Shown here: positions 35,762-45,084 of the stretch, piece by piece | Layout of the letters: every line of letters begins with the position of its first letter | How positions within the stretch are numbered: position 1 is the first letter of the stretch | Assembly (NCBI GenBank): GCA_024403755.1 | Contig: JAKSRF010000007.1 | Coordinates: 1 to 46,504, forward strand | From: Clostridia bacterium | GTDB lineage: Bacteria; Bacillota; Clostridia; Saccharofermentanales; Saccharofermentanaceae | DNA length: 46,504 nt | Direction: 5' to 3' | Notes under the pieces: generated by a model | What the model saw: only the letters and a program-made list of their open reading frames with translations | What the model was told of the DNA's origin: nothing | Databases searched by the model: none | Translations under genes and position numbers: made by a program

Positions 35762-36982
35762 ATGTCTGAATCTTCATTTGAATTAATGAAACAGGAACCT
35801 TTCGGACCTATAGGCATCATAGCACATACCGCAAATCTGGATTTTGTCCGGATGGTTAGTGACGTACTCTATTCTAAGAGACTTAAGAGAATTGAAAACA
35901 AAGCAAATCAATTTGTTAATTCACCCGGCTATTTAAGAAAGAATTATATTTTAGCTTCGGATCTCTCACGTTTCCAAACCGGTGAGGGCAAGTTTTCTTT
36001 GGGTGAAAGTGCCCGTGGACATGATATTTATATCATCACAGATGTTATGGCCAGTAAGAATTTGTTTGATTTAAACGGTAATTTACATGTATCTTCTGCT
36101 GATGATCACTGCAGAGATCTTTTGAGAATTATATCCACCTGTGCCGGAAAAGCAAGAAGAATTAATGTAATTATGCCTTTTGTATATGAAGGTGTTCAGG
36201 TTCGCAAAAGAGAATCCTCGCAGGAGTCTCTTGACTGTGCTCAGCTTTTAAAGGAACTTACATATCTCGGCGTATCCAATTTAATTATTTTTGATCCGCA
36301 CGACGAGCGAATTGCCAATGCCGTTCCTCTTCTCGGAATCGAGACACCTAGATCCGCTTTCAAGATTATCAGCACATTGTTGTCAAAGCATAACACGATT
36401 AAACTTGATAAGGATTCAACTTTGGTAGTAAGCCCTGATGAGACAGGTATAGGAAGAGCTATCTTTTATTCTTCAATGCTTAATCTTCCTCTCGGCATTT
36501 TCTACAGATACAGAGATTATACGGAAATGCAGGGCGACGGTCTTGCTCCGATTAAGGAATACAAATTTCTCGGTGACGATGTTAACGGAAAGGATATTCT
36601 TCTTATCGATGACATTATTCATTCAGGTTATACTATGCTTCTTACGGCAAAGATTCTTAAGGATGCAGGCGCCAGAGACATATACTGTCTTGCTCCGTTC
36701 GGACTGTTTGACGCCGATAACACTTTGGAAAAGTTTGATAAAGCATATGAGAGCGGAGTTATCAAAGCGGTATTCTGCACCAATCTCATCTATTCGCGTC
36801 CTGAGCTTTCACAACGCGAATGGTTCTCTGAGGTTAACATGACTCCGTATGTGGCAAGAATTATTGACGGTCTTAATGTTGATGAATCGGTAGGTGATCT
36901 TATTAATTCAACAACTAAGATTACGGAATTTCTTGAGCAGGTTCGTATCGGCGAATATTTCGACGATGTCGGAAAAAAATAA
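35762..36982 (+). CDS. Divergent PRPP synthetase paralogue, altered catalytic loop
   Basis: A 406-residue member of the long PRPP synthetase type. It keeps FQTGEGK (ATP/ribose site), SARGHD, GKARRINVIMPF, the metal motif DPHDER (178-183) and a PRPP loop DDIIHSGYT (283-291). But the flexible-loop catalytic KRR, intact in the next gene (FYKRRDY), reads FYRYRDY, with Arg249 in place of the Lys and Tyr beside it. It also lacks RQHKR, having VQVRKRESSQ. It may be a regulatory or reduced-activity partner, as with mammalian PRPP synthetase-associated proteins. AAGGAG precedes the ATG. 69 bases separate it from the second copy. Confidence 0.85.
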   Translation: MSESSFELMKQEPFGPIGIIAHTANLDFVRMVSDVLYSKRLKRIENKANQFVNSPGYLRKNYILASDLSRFQTGEGKFSLGESARGHDIYIITDVMASKNLFDLNGNLHVSSADDHCRDLLRIISTCAGKARRINVIMPFVYEGVQVRKRESSQESLDCAQLLKELTYLGVSNLIIFDPHDERIANAVPLLGIETPRSAFKIISTLLSKHNTIKLDKDSTLVVSPDETGIGRAIFYSSMLNLPLGIFYRYRDYTEMQGDGLAPIKEYKFLGDDVNGKDILLIDDIIHSGYTMLLTAKILKDAGARDIYCLAPFGLFDADNTLEKFDKAYESGVIKAVFCTNLIYSRPELSQREWFSEVNMTPYVARIIDGLNVDESVGDLINSTTKITEFLEQVRIGEYFDDVGKK

Positions 36983-37051
36983 AATTGTATTATACGCTTT
37001 TCGGCAAGGAAGGCGAATAAAAATAAAGATGACAAGGAAGGTTTGTGTATT

Positions 37052-38263
37052 ATGATTTCAGCTTCTGCAAGTGACGAGAAATCTTACTCACGTTATAACC
37101 AATACGGAGACAACCCAATGGCTCCGGTCGGTCCTATCGGACTTGTACCTATTAAAGGCAGTGAGGATTTTACCGATCAGGTCAACTATTATCTCAATAA
37201 GAGACGTTCCGAGTACCAGCAGGAAGTTTTTATTTCCAAGTATCCGGGTTTCTTCAGAGAAGATTACAAAATTAAAGTAGACAACGCCCGTTTCTCTTCA
37301 GGTGAAGGTAAAGCAGTAGTTCAAAGTTCAGTAAGAGGTCATGATTTATTTATTCTTGCCGATGTAATGAACTGGTCCTGTACTTACAAAATGTTCGGTA
37401 TGGACAATCACATGAGTCCTGATGATCACTATCAGGATTTGAAACGTGTTATTCTTGCAGCTTCAGGAAAAGCAAGACGAATTAATGTTATTATGCCTTT
37501 CCTCTACGAGAGCCGCCAGCACAAGCGTAATTCAAGAGAGTCTCTTGACTGTGCTTTTGCATTGGAGGAATTATATAATCTCGGTGTAGACAACATTATT
37601 ACTTTCGATGCACACGATGAGCGTGTAGCTAACGCTATTCCTTTGTCAGGATTTGAGAGCATCTCCCCTACATATCAGATTATTAAGGAGATGTATCGTC
37701 AGATTCCAAACCTTTCCTTTAAAGATAAGAATTTTATGGTTGTATCACCTGATGAAGGCGGTATCACAAGAGCTATGTACTTCGCTTCCATTTTGGGCAT
37801 TCCTCTCGGAACCTTCTACAAGAGAAGAGATTACACCAAGCTTGTTAACGGACGTAATCCGATAATTGCTCATGAGTTCCTTGGTGATTCAGTTGAGGGT
37901 ATGGATATTCTTATTGTAGATGATATGATTTCTTCCGGTGATTCAATACTTGATATCGGCCGTGAGATGAAAAAGCGCGGGGCAAGAAATGTTTATTGCG
38001 CTGTTACATTCGGTTTGTTTACAGAAGGCATTGACAGCTTCAATCAGGCTTATGAGGAAGGTATCATCAATAAGGTTTTCGCTACCAACTTGATTTACAG
38101 ACGTCCTGAACTCCTTGAGGCTCCTTGGTTTGCTGATGTAAATATGAGTAAATTTGTTGCTTTGTTAATTGATGCTATTAACCATGATTCATCTTTATCC
38201 AACCTTATTAATCCTACAGAGAAGATTAAAAAGTTGCTTAAAGAAAAGGGCGAGATTTCTTAA
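37052..38263 (+). CDS. prs: Ribose-phosphate pyrophosphokinase (PRPP synthetase)
   Basis: 403 residues. It makes PRPP from ribose 5-phosphate and ATP for nucleotide, His and Trp synthesis. Motifs: FSSGEGK, SVRGHD, RQHKRNSRESLDCA, DAHDERVANAIPL, the catalytic FYKRRDY (Lys257) and the PRPP loop DDMISSGDS. It is longer than the usual 315-residue enzyme, but this long form is known from Lachnospiraceae. I use ATG 37052; a GTG at 37043 sits too near AAGGAAGG. It is followed by a strong terminator. Confidence 0.94.
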   Translation: MISASASDEKSYSRYNQYGDNPMAPVGPIGLVPIKGSEDFTDQVNYYLNKRRSEYQQEVFISKYPGFFREDYKIKVDNARFSSGEGKAVVQSSVRGHDLFILADVMNWSCTYKMFGMDNHMSPDDHYQDLKRVILAASGKARRINVIMPFLYESRQHKRNSRESLDCAFALEELYNLGVDNIITFDAHDERVANAIPLSGFESISPTYQIIKEMYRQIPNLSFKDKNFMVVSPDEGGITRAMYFASILGIPLGTFYKRRDYTKLVNGRNPIIAHEFLGDSVEGMDILIVDDMISSGDSILDIGREMKKRGARNVYCAVTFGLFTEGIDSFNQAYEEGIINKVFATNLIYRRPELLEAPWFADVNMSKFVALLIDAINHDSSLSNLINPTEKIKKLLKEKGEIS

Positions 38264-38293
38264 TATAGCAAAAATACAAAAGTTTGATACAAT

Positions 38294-38326
38294 ATAGGGG
38301 TTGAATATTTCAACCCCTATTTTTTG
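38294..38326 (+). terminator. Intrinsic terminator after prs
   Basis: A perfect stem ATAGGGGTTGAA / TTCAACCCCTAT (12 bp) with a 3-base loop, then TTTTTT. It lies 31 bases past the prs stop and ends the PRPP synthetase transcript. Confidence 0.92.
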
Positions 38327-38343
38327 ACTATCATGGTGGGCTA

Positions 38344-38694
38344 ATGGCAAATACAAAAAGTAACAGTAACAGCAACAAAAAGAGAACAAACAAAAGCACA
38401 AATACCAAGAAAAACACGGCAAAAAGTGTCAAGCAGGCGCCTGTCAGTAAAACAATCGGCTTTGCCGATCATTTTCACGCATTTGCAAAAACACGTTTCT
38501 TTAAGTTAATAATTTATGTTGTGGTATTTGCAGCTATAATGGGCTTGGATTTGCTTATCTCATGGAATAAATTCGATACTTTCTTTTTAATTTTGGGTAT
38601 CGAAGTGATTGCTGCTGCCGTTTTCTATATATTGAGTCTCATAATAGGAAAAAACAAATCATCTGACAATGACAATTCAAATGAACGGAGCTGA
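38344..38694 (+). CDS. Small basic two-helix membrane protein
   Basis: A 116-residue protein of no recognised family. The first 40 residues are Asn/Lys/Thr/Ser-rich (NSNSNKKRTNKSTNTKKNT), followed by two transmembrane helices (about 56-75 and 82-104) and a polar tail. GGTGGG precedes the ATG, which lies just past the prs terminator. Five bases separate its stop from rqcH, so the two may be translated from one message. Nothing in the sequence gives a function. Confidence 0.72.
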   Translation: MANTKSNSNSNKKRTNKSTNTKKNTAKSVKQAPVSKTIGFADHFHAFAKTRFFKLIIYVVVFAAIMGLDLLISWNKFDTFFLILGIEVIAAAVFYILSLIIGKNKSSDNDNSNERS

Positions 38695-38699
38695 TATTT

Positions 38700-40676
38700 G
38701 TGGCCTTTGACGGTATTACGTGCGATTTATTGACTAAAGAACTTAACACAATACTTTCCGGTGCAAGAATTGACAAAGTTTATATGCCGGACAAATATAC
38801 GGTTATTCTTAACCTAAGAGGTTTGGCAACTAACAAGAACAAATTATTCGATGATTCATCTCTTACCGTTTTTGACGGAAGTAAACTTCTCATCAGCTTT
38901 GCGCCGTCTAATCCGCGTATAAATCTTACTGACACCAGTCGTGAGAATCCGGCGGTTCCGCCTTCTTTTTGTATGCTTCTTCGAAAATATCTTTCGGGTG
39001 CACATATTACTTCAGTAGTTAATCCAAACGTAGAACGTATCATTGAAATTAATATTTCTACTGTTAATGAACTTAAGGACGTATGCGATTATAAGCTGAC
39101 CGTTGAGCTTATGGGAAGATACAGTAATCTCATTTTGATTAATCAACACGGCAAAATAATTGATTCTGCTATTCATATTGATTTCAGTATCAACCGTGTT
39201 CGTGAAGTTATGCCTGCCAGAATATATGAATATCCGCCGGCTCAGAATAAAATTATACCATACGACATTATATCTATCCTTGACAGAGCAGATTCAGGAT
39301 ACGAGGATTTATGTCAGATTAATGGTTATGTCTTGCCGATATTTATATCTGAACAGAAAAGACCTCTTTCCAAGGCCGTTCTGAATTCAATAAAAGGTCT
39401 CTCCCCTCTTCTGGTTCAGCAGATAATAAACACTGCCGAACTGGACGATCGTCTTACCGTGCAAATGCTTTCAGACAAGGAATTAGAGAGATTCATTGCT
39501 TCATTGAGAACGTTCTGCAACCAAATTACCGATTATAACAAACACGGATATGCATATTTCTCTGATATAGGTGATTCTCTGGAATTCTCTCCTATTAAGT
39601 TGAACGGATATACAAATGAGAAAGAATGCGGTTCGCTGTCAGAAGCAATTGAAATTTTCAACTCCAATCGTGATAAATTAATTGATATAGAAAACAAAAA
39701 AAGTCGTCTCAGAACAATAGTAAATAATGCTTTAAGCAAAACACTTCACAAAGAAGAACAACACAAAGCCGATTACGATGAGGGTTCTAAAGCAGATACA
39801 TACAAAAAATATGGTGACTTAATCTTAAGCAATATTTACAGGATTAATGACAAAAAAAGCATGGTAACCGTAGAAGATTACTATTCCGAAGAATGTCCGT
39901 CAATCGACATTCCGCTGGATCCTACAATGAATGCCAATGATAATGCACAGGAATACTATAAGAGATTTCGTAAATCAAAGCGAAAGTTCGAATTGGCTTC
40001 AGCTTATTTGGAGGATGACAGTCAGGCTATCATGTATCTGAGAACGTTAAAAACAGCCATAGAGGCTGCATCAACCGGTGATGATATTGAAGCAATCAAT
40101 GAAGAAATTAAAACACTGACTGATTCCGCCCGACAAAAAAACACGGAAGGCAGCAACAAAAATTTTAATCCTAATCGCAATGTCGGTATGTCAAAATCCG
40201 GCAAAGCTTCTTCACGCGCATTAAGAGCTGCTGCTTTGAGAGCAAAAAACAATGCAAGAAATAACAAAAACAATAAAAAAGAATCTCAAACAAAAGACAA
40301 TTACAGAAAATATACTTCTACTGACGGTCATACGATTCTCTGCGGCAGAAATAATATACAAAATGATAATCTGACATTCCATGTAGCCGACAAAAGTGAC
40401 TGGTGGTTTCATGTAAAAGGATTGCCGGGAACACATGTAATACTTCAATTACAGCCTGATGAGACTATTCCTTCTGATTCGTCCGTTCTGGAAGCAGCTT
40501 CGCTTGCTGCTTTCTTCTCAAGAAGTACAATTATCGAAGAACATTCTACTCAAGATCTAAAGGTAGAAATAGATTATTGTCCTGTATCTCATGTCAAAAA
40601 AATACCCAAGGCAAAACCGGGTATGGTAATTTATGAAGGATATTATTCCATAAATGTCATTCCTAAGGAACTGTAA
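38700..40676 (+). CDS. rqcH: RqcH/NFACT ribosome quality-control factor
   Basis: A 658-residue homologue of RqcH/Rqc2 (once called FbpA). It binds obstructed 50S subunits and directs Ala tailing of stalled peptides. The NFACT-N domain opens MAFDGITCDLLTKELN; the tRNA-Ala-contacting Asp-Arg of the family appears as Glu112-Arg113 (NVERIIEI). The NFACT-R domain shows DWWFHVKGLPGTHVIL, EAASLAAFFSRS and the VKKIPKAKPGMVIYEGY end. Between them a basic linker rich in Asn, Lys and Ala (about 480-540) makes it longer than the usual 570. The start is GTG 38700 with CGGAG 9 bases upstream. Confidence 0.94.
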   Translation: MAFDGITCDLLTKELNTILSGARIDKVYMPDKYTVILNLRGLATNKNKLFDDSSLTVFDGSKLLISFAPSNPRINLTDTSRENPAVPPSFCMLLRKYLSGAHITSVVNPNVERIIEINISTVNELKDVCDYKLTVELMGRYSNLILINQHGKIIDSAIHIDFSINRVREVMPARIYEYPPAQNKIIPYDIISILDRADSGYEDLCQINGYVLPIFISEQKRPLSKAVLNSIKGLSPLLVQQIINTAELDDRLTVQMLSDKELERFIASLRTFCNQITDYNKHGYAYFSDIGDSLEFSPIKLNGYTNEKECGSLSEAIEIFNSNRDKLIDIENKKSRLRTIVNNALSKTLHKEEQHKADYDEGSKADTYKKYGDLILSNIYRINDKKSMVTVEDYYSEECPSIDIPLDPTMNANDNAQEYYKRFRKSKRKFELASAYLEDDSQAIMYLRTLKTAIEAASTGDDIEAINEEIKTLTDSARQKNTEGSNKNFNPNRNVGMSKSGKASSRALRAAALRAKNNARNNKNNKKESQTKDNYRKYTSTDGHTILCGRNNIQNDNLTFHVADKSDWWFHVKGLPGTHVILQLQPDETIPSDSSVLEAASLAAFFSRSTIIEEHSTQDLKVEIDYCPVSHVKKIPKAKPGMVIYEGYYSINVIPKEL

Positions 40677-40706
40677 TCTTCAAATTGGGTTATAAAATTC
40701 CGGAAC

Positions 40707-41276
40707 TTAAGAGAAACTCTTTATTATTTTTTCCTTAAACTCTGATTCATCAAGCGAGAATATACAACCGCAGTATTTCTGTCTGTATAAATCGATATCT
40801 CTCGCCATCTTCTGTCCTTCTCTGAAGTGCTCACGCCAGTCATGGTAATCAAACTTAAGACCATACTCCTGCGCTTTAATTTCAAACAAGTCTTTTATCT
40901 TATCATGTTGCTGATACGGGCTTACAAGAAGAGTCGTAGAAACAATGTCAAAACCATGCTCTGCAGCATATCGACAGGTATTATCAATTCTTATGTCATA
41001 ACACAAATCACATCTTGAATCATAGTTACCGCTTGGTTTTAGGTATTCTTTACTCTCCCAATAGGATTGCATAAATCCTTCCAAAATAAGCAATTCCAAA
41101 CCATAATGCTCTGCAACCTTTTTTAGGTTCTCCTGTCTTCTGTTCCATTCAAATTCAGGATGAATATTGGGATTATACCAAAATAAAGACATATCATTCT
41201 CAGAATAAAAATTCTGAATTAAATCATAAACAGGATACATAGCACAAGGACCGCAACAACAATGTAAAAGCAGCTT
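40707..41276 (-). other. Cysteine sites of QueH (motif span)
   Basis: Within queH, the N-terminal HCCCGPC, a central CDLCYD and a late YCGCIF are the cysteine groups that bind the iron-sulphur cluster and form the redox disulphide in this family. They are listed here because they decide the assignment against other DUF208-like proteins. Confidence 0.6.
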
Positions 41277-41282
41277 ACTCAC
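40707..41282 (-). CDS. queH: Epoxyqueuosine reductase QueH
   Basis: A 191-residue protein of the DUF208 family, the non-orthologous replacement of cobalamin-dependent QueG that makes queuosine from epoxyqueuosine in tRNA. Motifs: [52 protein letters not shown] and KYCGCIFSL. The length is standard. Its ATG overlaps the stop of ruvB (ATGA), so it is the last gene of the ruvCAB operon. Confidence 0.95.
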   Translation of the reverse strand: MSKLLLHCCCGPCAMYPVYDLIQNFYSENDMSLFWYNPNIHPEFEWNRRQENLKKVAEHYGLELLILEGFMQSYWESKEYLKPSGNYDSRCDLCYDIRIDNTCRYAAEHGFDIVSTTLLVSPYQQHDKIKDLFEIKAQEYGLKFDYHDWREHFREGQKMARDIDLYRQKYCGCIFSLDESEFKEKIIKSFS

Positions 41283-42352
41283 TCTTGTACCTCCGGATTA
41301 CTCCATATATCTGTCTGAATAATATTCTTCTCTGCAAACGATTTAGGCATAGGTATATTCAAATGATCGAAAGCTCGTTTTGTCAAAACACGACCGCGAG
41401 GTGTCTTCGCAATAAAACCGTTTGCAATAAGAAAAGGCTCATAAACATCCTCAATTGTTATAGAATCCTCACCGGTACATGCAGCGAGCGTCTCTAGGCC
41501 TACCGGTCCACCCTGGAAAACATCAGCTATTGTAGTCATTATTCTTCTGTCAATGGCATCAAGACCAATCTCATCTATATCAAGTGCCTTTAAGCCAAAA
41601 TCAGAGACCACCTTATCTATACTGTCTCTCTTGAGATAAACAGCATAATCACGCATTCTTTTGAGAAGTCTTATAGCGATTCGAGGAGTACCGCGCGATC
41701 TCGAAGCAATATTTCTTAATCCGTCTTCAGTTATACTTATATTAAGAATATCTGCATCTCGTTTGAGAATTTTCATCAAATCGGGTGTCTCATATAATTC
41801 AAGACGATGAAGCATTCCGAATCTGTCGCGAAGAGGTGCTGAAAGCATACCTGCCCTTGTCGTCGCACCTACAAGTGTGAACTTAGGAAGATCAAGACGA
41901 AGTGACCTTGCAGACGGACCTTTTCCTATCATCAAATCAAGACAATAATCCTCCATAGCAGGATATAATATCTCCTCAACGCTCCTGTTAAGTCGATGAA
42001 TCTCATCAATAAACAAGACCTCGTTCTCGTTTAAATTTGTAAGAAGCGCTGCTAAATCACCGGATTTCTCAATTGAAGGTCCCGTCGTAATATGCATACC
42101 GACACCCATCTCAGCAGCAATAATGCCTGCCAGTGTAGTTTTACCCAAACCCGGAGGTCCGTATAAAAGAACATGATCAAGTGCTTCGCCTCTCGATTTT
42201 GCAGCGTCAATAAAAATCTTAAGATTCTGCTTAACTTTTGTCTGACCGCTGTAATCATCAAAGCTTAACGGACGGATACTGTTCTCTTCAGTATCCATTG
42301 CCTGCTTCTGTCTGCCGATAATTCGTTCCTCGTCAAATGAATCAAAATCCAT
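41279..42352 (-). CDS. ruvB: Holliday junction helicase RuvB
   Basis: A 357-residue AAA+ motor that drives branch migration with RuvA. Walker [12 protein letters not shown] (about 64-74), Walker [10 protein letters not shown], sensor [10 protein letters not shown], arginine-finger region LRDRFGM, and a winged helix end ([18 protein letters not shown]; here [11 protein letters not shown]). I use ATG 42352, 5 bases after GAGG; a GTG two codons upstream is possible. It lies 46 bases after ruvA. Confidence 0.98.
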   Translation of the reverse strand: MDFDSFDEERIIGRQKQAMDTEENSIRPLSFDDYSGQTKVKQNLKIFIDAAKSRGEALDHVLLYGPPGLGKTTLAGIIAAEMGVGMHITTGPSIEKSGDLAALLTNLNENEVLFIDEIHRLNRSVEEILYPAMEDYCLDLMIGKGPSARSLRLDLPKFTLVGATTRAGMLSAPLRDRFGMLHRLELYETPDLMKILKRDADILNISITEDGLRNIASRSRGTPRIAIRLLKRMRDYAVYLKRDSIDKVVSDFGLKALDIDEIGLDAIDRRIMTTIADVFQGGPVGLETLAACTGEDSITIEDVYEPFLIANGFIAKTPRGRVLTKRAFDHLNIPMPKSFAEKNIIQTDIWSNPEVQE

Positions 42353-42398
42353 ATTCACCTCAAGTTATGTTCAATACAGTAATTATATACCAAACAAA

Positions 42399-43025
42399 TC
42401 AAAACTTACTTAAAGACTTAAGTGAAGCTGTAATAAGTCTCTCCAATGTCATGTCGCTGTTATAAACTTGTGCTACAGTCTCTTCTGCCGTATTTTGCTT
42501 ATATCCGAGTACCACAAGTGCATCAATAGCATCATTAATAATTGATGTATCAGAAGCAGCATTAATAACCGACAATACTGCACCGCTTCCGGATGAAGAA
42601 ACAGCTGCTGAACCGCGTCCCTGCTTTTTAAGCTTGTCTTTAAGTTCAACTACTATACGTTCAGCTCCTTTTTTACCGAGTCCTTTTACTTTGGTAAGTA
42701 AATTAATGTCACTGTTAATTACAGCTACAGCAAGCTTATCAGGTTCAATCTGTGAACAAATTGAATGAGCAACCTTAGGTCCTATACCGCTTACTGTAAG
42801 AAGCATCTCAAAAATATTCTTTTCCGCTTCTGTCGCAAAACCAAAAAGTGAAATCTCATCTTCTCTTACATTCTGATATAAATACACTTTCACATCTGAA
42901 CCGACACTTCCGAGTTTTACCGACAGGTTGAAGGGTATATTTATCAAATAACCTATACCATTATTCTCAACGACTATATATTCTTCTTCACATTTTACCA
43001 ATTCGCCTTTTATATATGCGTACAT
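42399..43025 (-). CDS. ruvA: Holliday junction branch migration protein RuvA
   Basis: A 208-residue tetramer-forming DNA-binding subunit. The OB fold is MYAYIKGELV...YLINIPFNL; two HhH motifs are LLTVSGIGPKVAHSI and LTKVKGLGKKGAERIVVELKDK (in part). The C-terminal domain III that contacts RuvB includes DAIDALVVLGYKQNTAEE. The length is standard. It follows ruvC by 12 bases. Confidence 0.98.
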   Translation of the reverse strand: MYAYIKGELVKCEEEYIVVENNGIGYLINIPFNLSVKLGSVGSDVKVYLYQNVREDEISLFGFATEAEKNIFEMLLTVSGIGPKVAHSICSQIEPDKLAVAVINSDINLLTKVKGLGKKGAERIVVELKDKLKKQGRGSAAVSSSGSGAVLSVINAASDTSIINDAIDALVVLGYKQNTAEETVAQVYNSDMTLERLITASLKSLSKF

Positions 43026-43037
43026 CTTCTTCTCCCT

Positions 43038-43616
43038 TTATTTTAGATTGTCCCATTCTCTCTTACCATAGCGTCCGTACTGATAACCGGATACTGCTCT
43101 CTCGGCAAATCTGACACCTGTATTGGCAAGACATAAAGCCACAGCCAAACCGTCACAAGCATCATCAGGCTTCGGTATCTCATCCAAATGCAGTATACTC
43201 TTCACCATTTGAGATACCTGATTCTTGTCCGCTTTACCGTATCCTGTCACTGCAAGCTTAATTTGTCCCGGAGTAAATTCATATACCGGGATACTGAATC
43301 TGGCTGCTTCTACAAGTACTACACCCCTGGCTTGAGCCGTTCCTATGGCAGTAGTTTTATTCTGACTCAAAAACAGTTCCTCTACTCCCATATAGTCAGG
43401 TTTATATAATTCCAAAAGACAACTTATCTTTGTATTAATTGCAAGACGTCTCTGTTCAAAGGCAACTCCGGCCTTAGTTGATACCACACCATAATCCAAA
43501 ACAGTGAATTTATTGCCTTCCTTTGCAATTATTCCGTAACCTGTAATTGCATATCCCGGATCAATACCAATAAATATCTCACGCTTCTTCTCAAGTTTGT
43601 TAACCGTACTACTCAC
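43038..43616 (-). CDS. ruvC: Crossover junction endonuclease RuvC
   Basis: A 192-residue RNase H-fold resolvase. FIGIDPGYAITGYG holds the first catalytic Asp; VEELFLSQNKTTAIGTAQARGV holds the Glu; YGKADKNQVSQMV and KPDDACDGLAVALC hold the last acidic residues. The start appears to be GTG 43616, overlapping the phosphorylase stop (GTGA). A tail of about 25 residues follows the fold (RYGKREWDNLK). Confidence 0.97.
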   Translation of the reverse strand: MSSTVNKLEKKREIFIGIDPGYAITGYGIIAKEGNKFTVLDYGVVSTKAGVAFEQRRLAINTKISCLLELYKPDYMGVEELFLSQNKTTAIGTAQARGVVLVEAARFSIPVYEFTPGQIKLAVTGYGKADKNQVSQMVKSILHLDEIPKPDDACDGLAVALCLANTGVRFAERAVSGYQYGRYGKREWDNLK

Positions 43617-44938
43617 TTCAACACCTCGATAACAGACGGAGCAATATCAGGTTTTATATCTGAATACTCATATGCATCACTGATTATTTCAGCTGCTTCA
43701 AATAATCTGTCCTCATCCTCCGTATGCTTACTGCCCAAATACAAAGCACACAAAGCATCACCACGCTTAACATAGTCACCGGCTTTTACATAGAAACCGA
43801 TTCCGGCACCGTAATCAATCTCATCCGTCTTTACCTTTCTTCCTGCACCGAGAGCTACCGAAGCTTTACCTATCATGTCAGCCTTAATAGCAGAAATATA
43901 TCCGTCTTGAGATGCACTTATACGCATACACTCATTAGGATAATCAACATAAATCGGAGAACCGTTTGAATTAATGTGACCTCCCTGCGATAAAATAAGT
44001 TCCTTATACTTCTCCAGCGCTCTTCCGTCTGTAAGCCTAACTTTACATTCATCTATCAGTTCATCTATGCTCATACCTTCATTTTTACCTGCAAGCATAA
44101 TCATATTAGCCGCAAGAGCACAGACAACATTCTCAACATCACTGATATGCTTTCCGCTCAATATCTCAAATACTTCCTGCATCTCAATAACATTACCGAC
44201 ATTTCTTCCCAAAGGCTGATTCATATCAGTAATAACCGCCACAACTTCTCTTCCTGCCAGCTTACCTATTCTTATCATGGCCTCTGATAGTTTTACCGCT
44301 TCTTCCAGGTTCTTCATAAATGCACCGTGTCCGCAAGTAACATCAAGTACAATTCCGTGCGCACCGCCTGCTATTTTTTTACTCATAATACTGGAAGCAA
44401 TAAGCGGTATGGAATCTATCGTTCCCGTTACATCTCTTAAGGCATACAAAACCTTATCCGCAGGTGCTAAATCAGGCGTCTGACCGGAAATTGCCATATT
44501 GCATTTCTTAATCAAATCAGGAAATTCTGACATCGGAACCTCGACATTAAAGCCTTCTACAGATTCAAACTTATCAACCGTACCGCCTGTAAATCCCAAT
44601 CCACGTCCGGAAAGTTTAACCGTACTTACACCAAATGTTGCAACCAAAGGCATAACAAGCGGTGTACACTTATCACCTACTCCACCCGTACTGTGCTTAT
44701 CAACAGGGATTCCGTCTATATACGACAAATCATTCTGTCGACCGGATTCTGCCATCTTAATCGTCAGTTCAGTCATCTCACGATCATCCATACCATTCAG
44801 TACAATTGCCATCAGAAGAGCAGATATCTGATAATCAGGTATACTCTTATCAACAACACCCTTTACAAAAAAATCAATATCTTCATCGCTTAAAGCCTTA
44901 CCGTATCTCTTCTTAAGAATTATATCCTGCATATTCAT
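43613..44938 (-). CDS. pdp: Pyrimidine-nucleoside phosphorylase
   Basis: A 441-residue enzyme of the thymidine/pyrimidine phosphorylase family, which splits uridine, deoxyuridine or thymidine with phosphate. Motifs: DKHSTGGVGDKCTPLVMPLV (phosphate and catalytic His), KLSGRGLGFTGGTVDK, YALRDVTGTIDSIPLIASSIMSKK (in part) and GRNVGNVIEMQE. The C-terminal domain with DYGAGIGFYVKAGDYV is the usual one. Start ATG 44938 has AGGA seven bases upstream. It heads the operon with ruvCAB and queH. Confidence 0.96.
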   Translation of the reverse strand: MNMQDIILKKRYGKALSDEDIDFFVKGVVDKSIPDYQISALLMAIVLNGMDDREMTELTIKMAESGRQNDLSYIDGIPVDKHSTGGVGDKCTPLVMPLVATFGVSTVKLSGRGLGFTGGTVDKFESVEGFNVEVPMSEFPDLIKKCNMAISGQTPDLAPADKVLYALRDVTGTIDSIPLIASSIMSKKIAGGAHGIVLDVTCGHGAFMKNLEEAVKLSEAMIRIGKLAGREVVAVITDMNQPLGRNVGNVIEMQEVFEILSGKHISDVENVVCALAANMIMLAGKNEGMSIDELIDECKVRLTDGRALEKYKELILSQGGHINSNGSPIYVDYPNECMRISASQDGYISAIKADMIGKASVALGAGRKVKTDEIDYGAGIGFYVKAGDYVKRGDALCALYLGSKHTEDEDRLFEAAEIISDAYEYSDIKPDIAPSVIEVLK

Positions 44939-45006
44939 AATCGAATCCTGCCTTGTATTTTATTAGAATAATTATAACAAACTTTTGTTCTAATCGGTAT
45001 ATTTTT

Positions 45007-45036
45007 TTGCAAATTTTCGGAAAGAAACATTATACT
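45007..45036 (+). promoter_or_regulatory. Promoter of the oxidoreductase gene
   Basis: TTGCAA (45007-45012), 18-base spacer, TATACT (45031-45036). Transcription would start near 45043, leaving a 40-base leader before ATG 45085; this also argues against the longer upstream reading frame. Confidence 0.6.
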
Positions 45037-45084
45037 TCTGTTATTATGGTAAAATACAACAAAAAAAGAAGGACAGGAAATCTT

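Noticed and set aside
40706..40730. Short hairpin AAGAG-AAA-CTCTT followed by T-rich sequence after rqcH
   Set aside because: Only five base pairs, lying inside the queH 3' end; too weak to call a terminator.
44953..45084. 44-residue N-terminal extension of the Gfo/Idh oxidoreductase
   Set aside because: It contains the predicted promoter and ribosome binding site, and the Rossmann motif starts right after ATG 45085.
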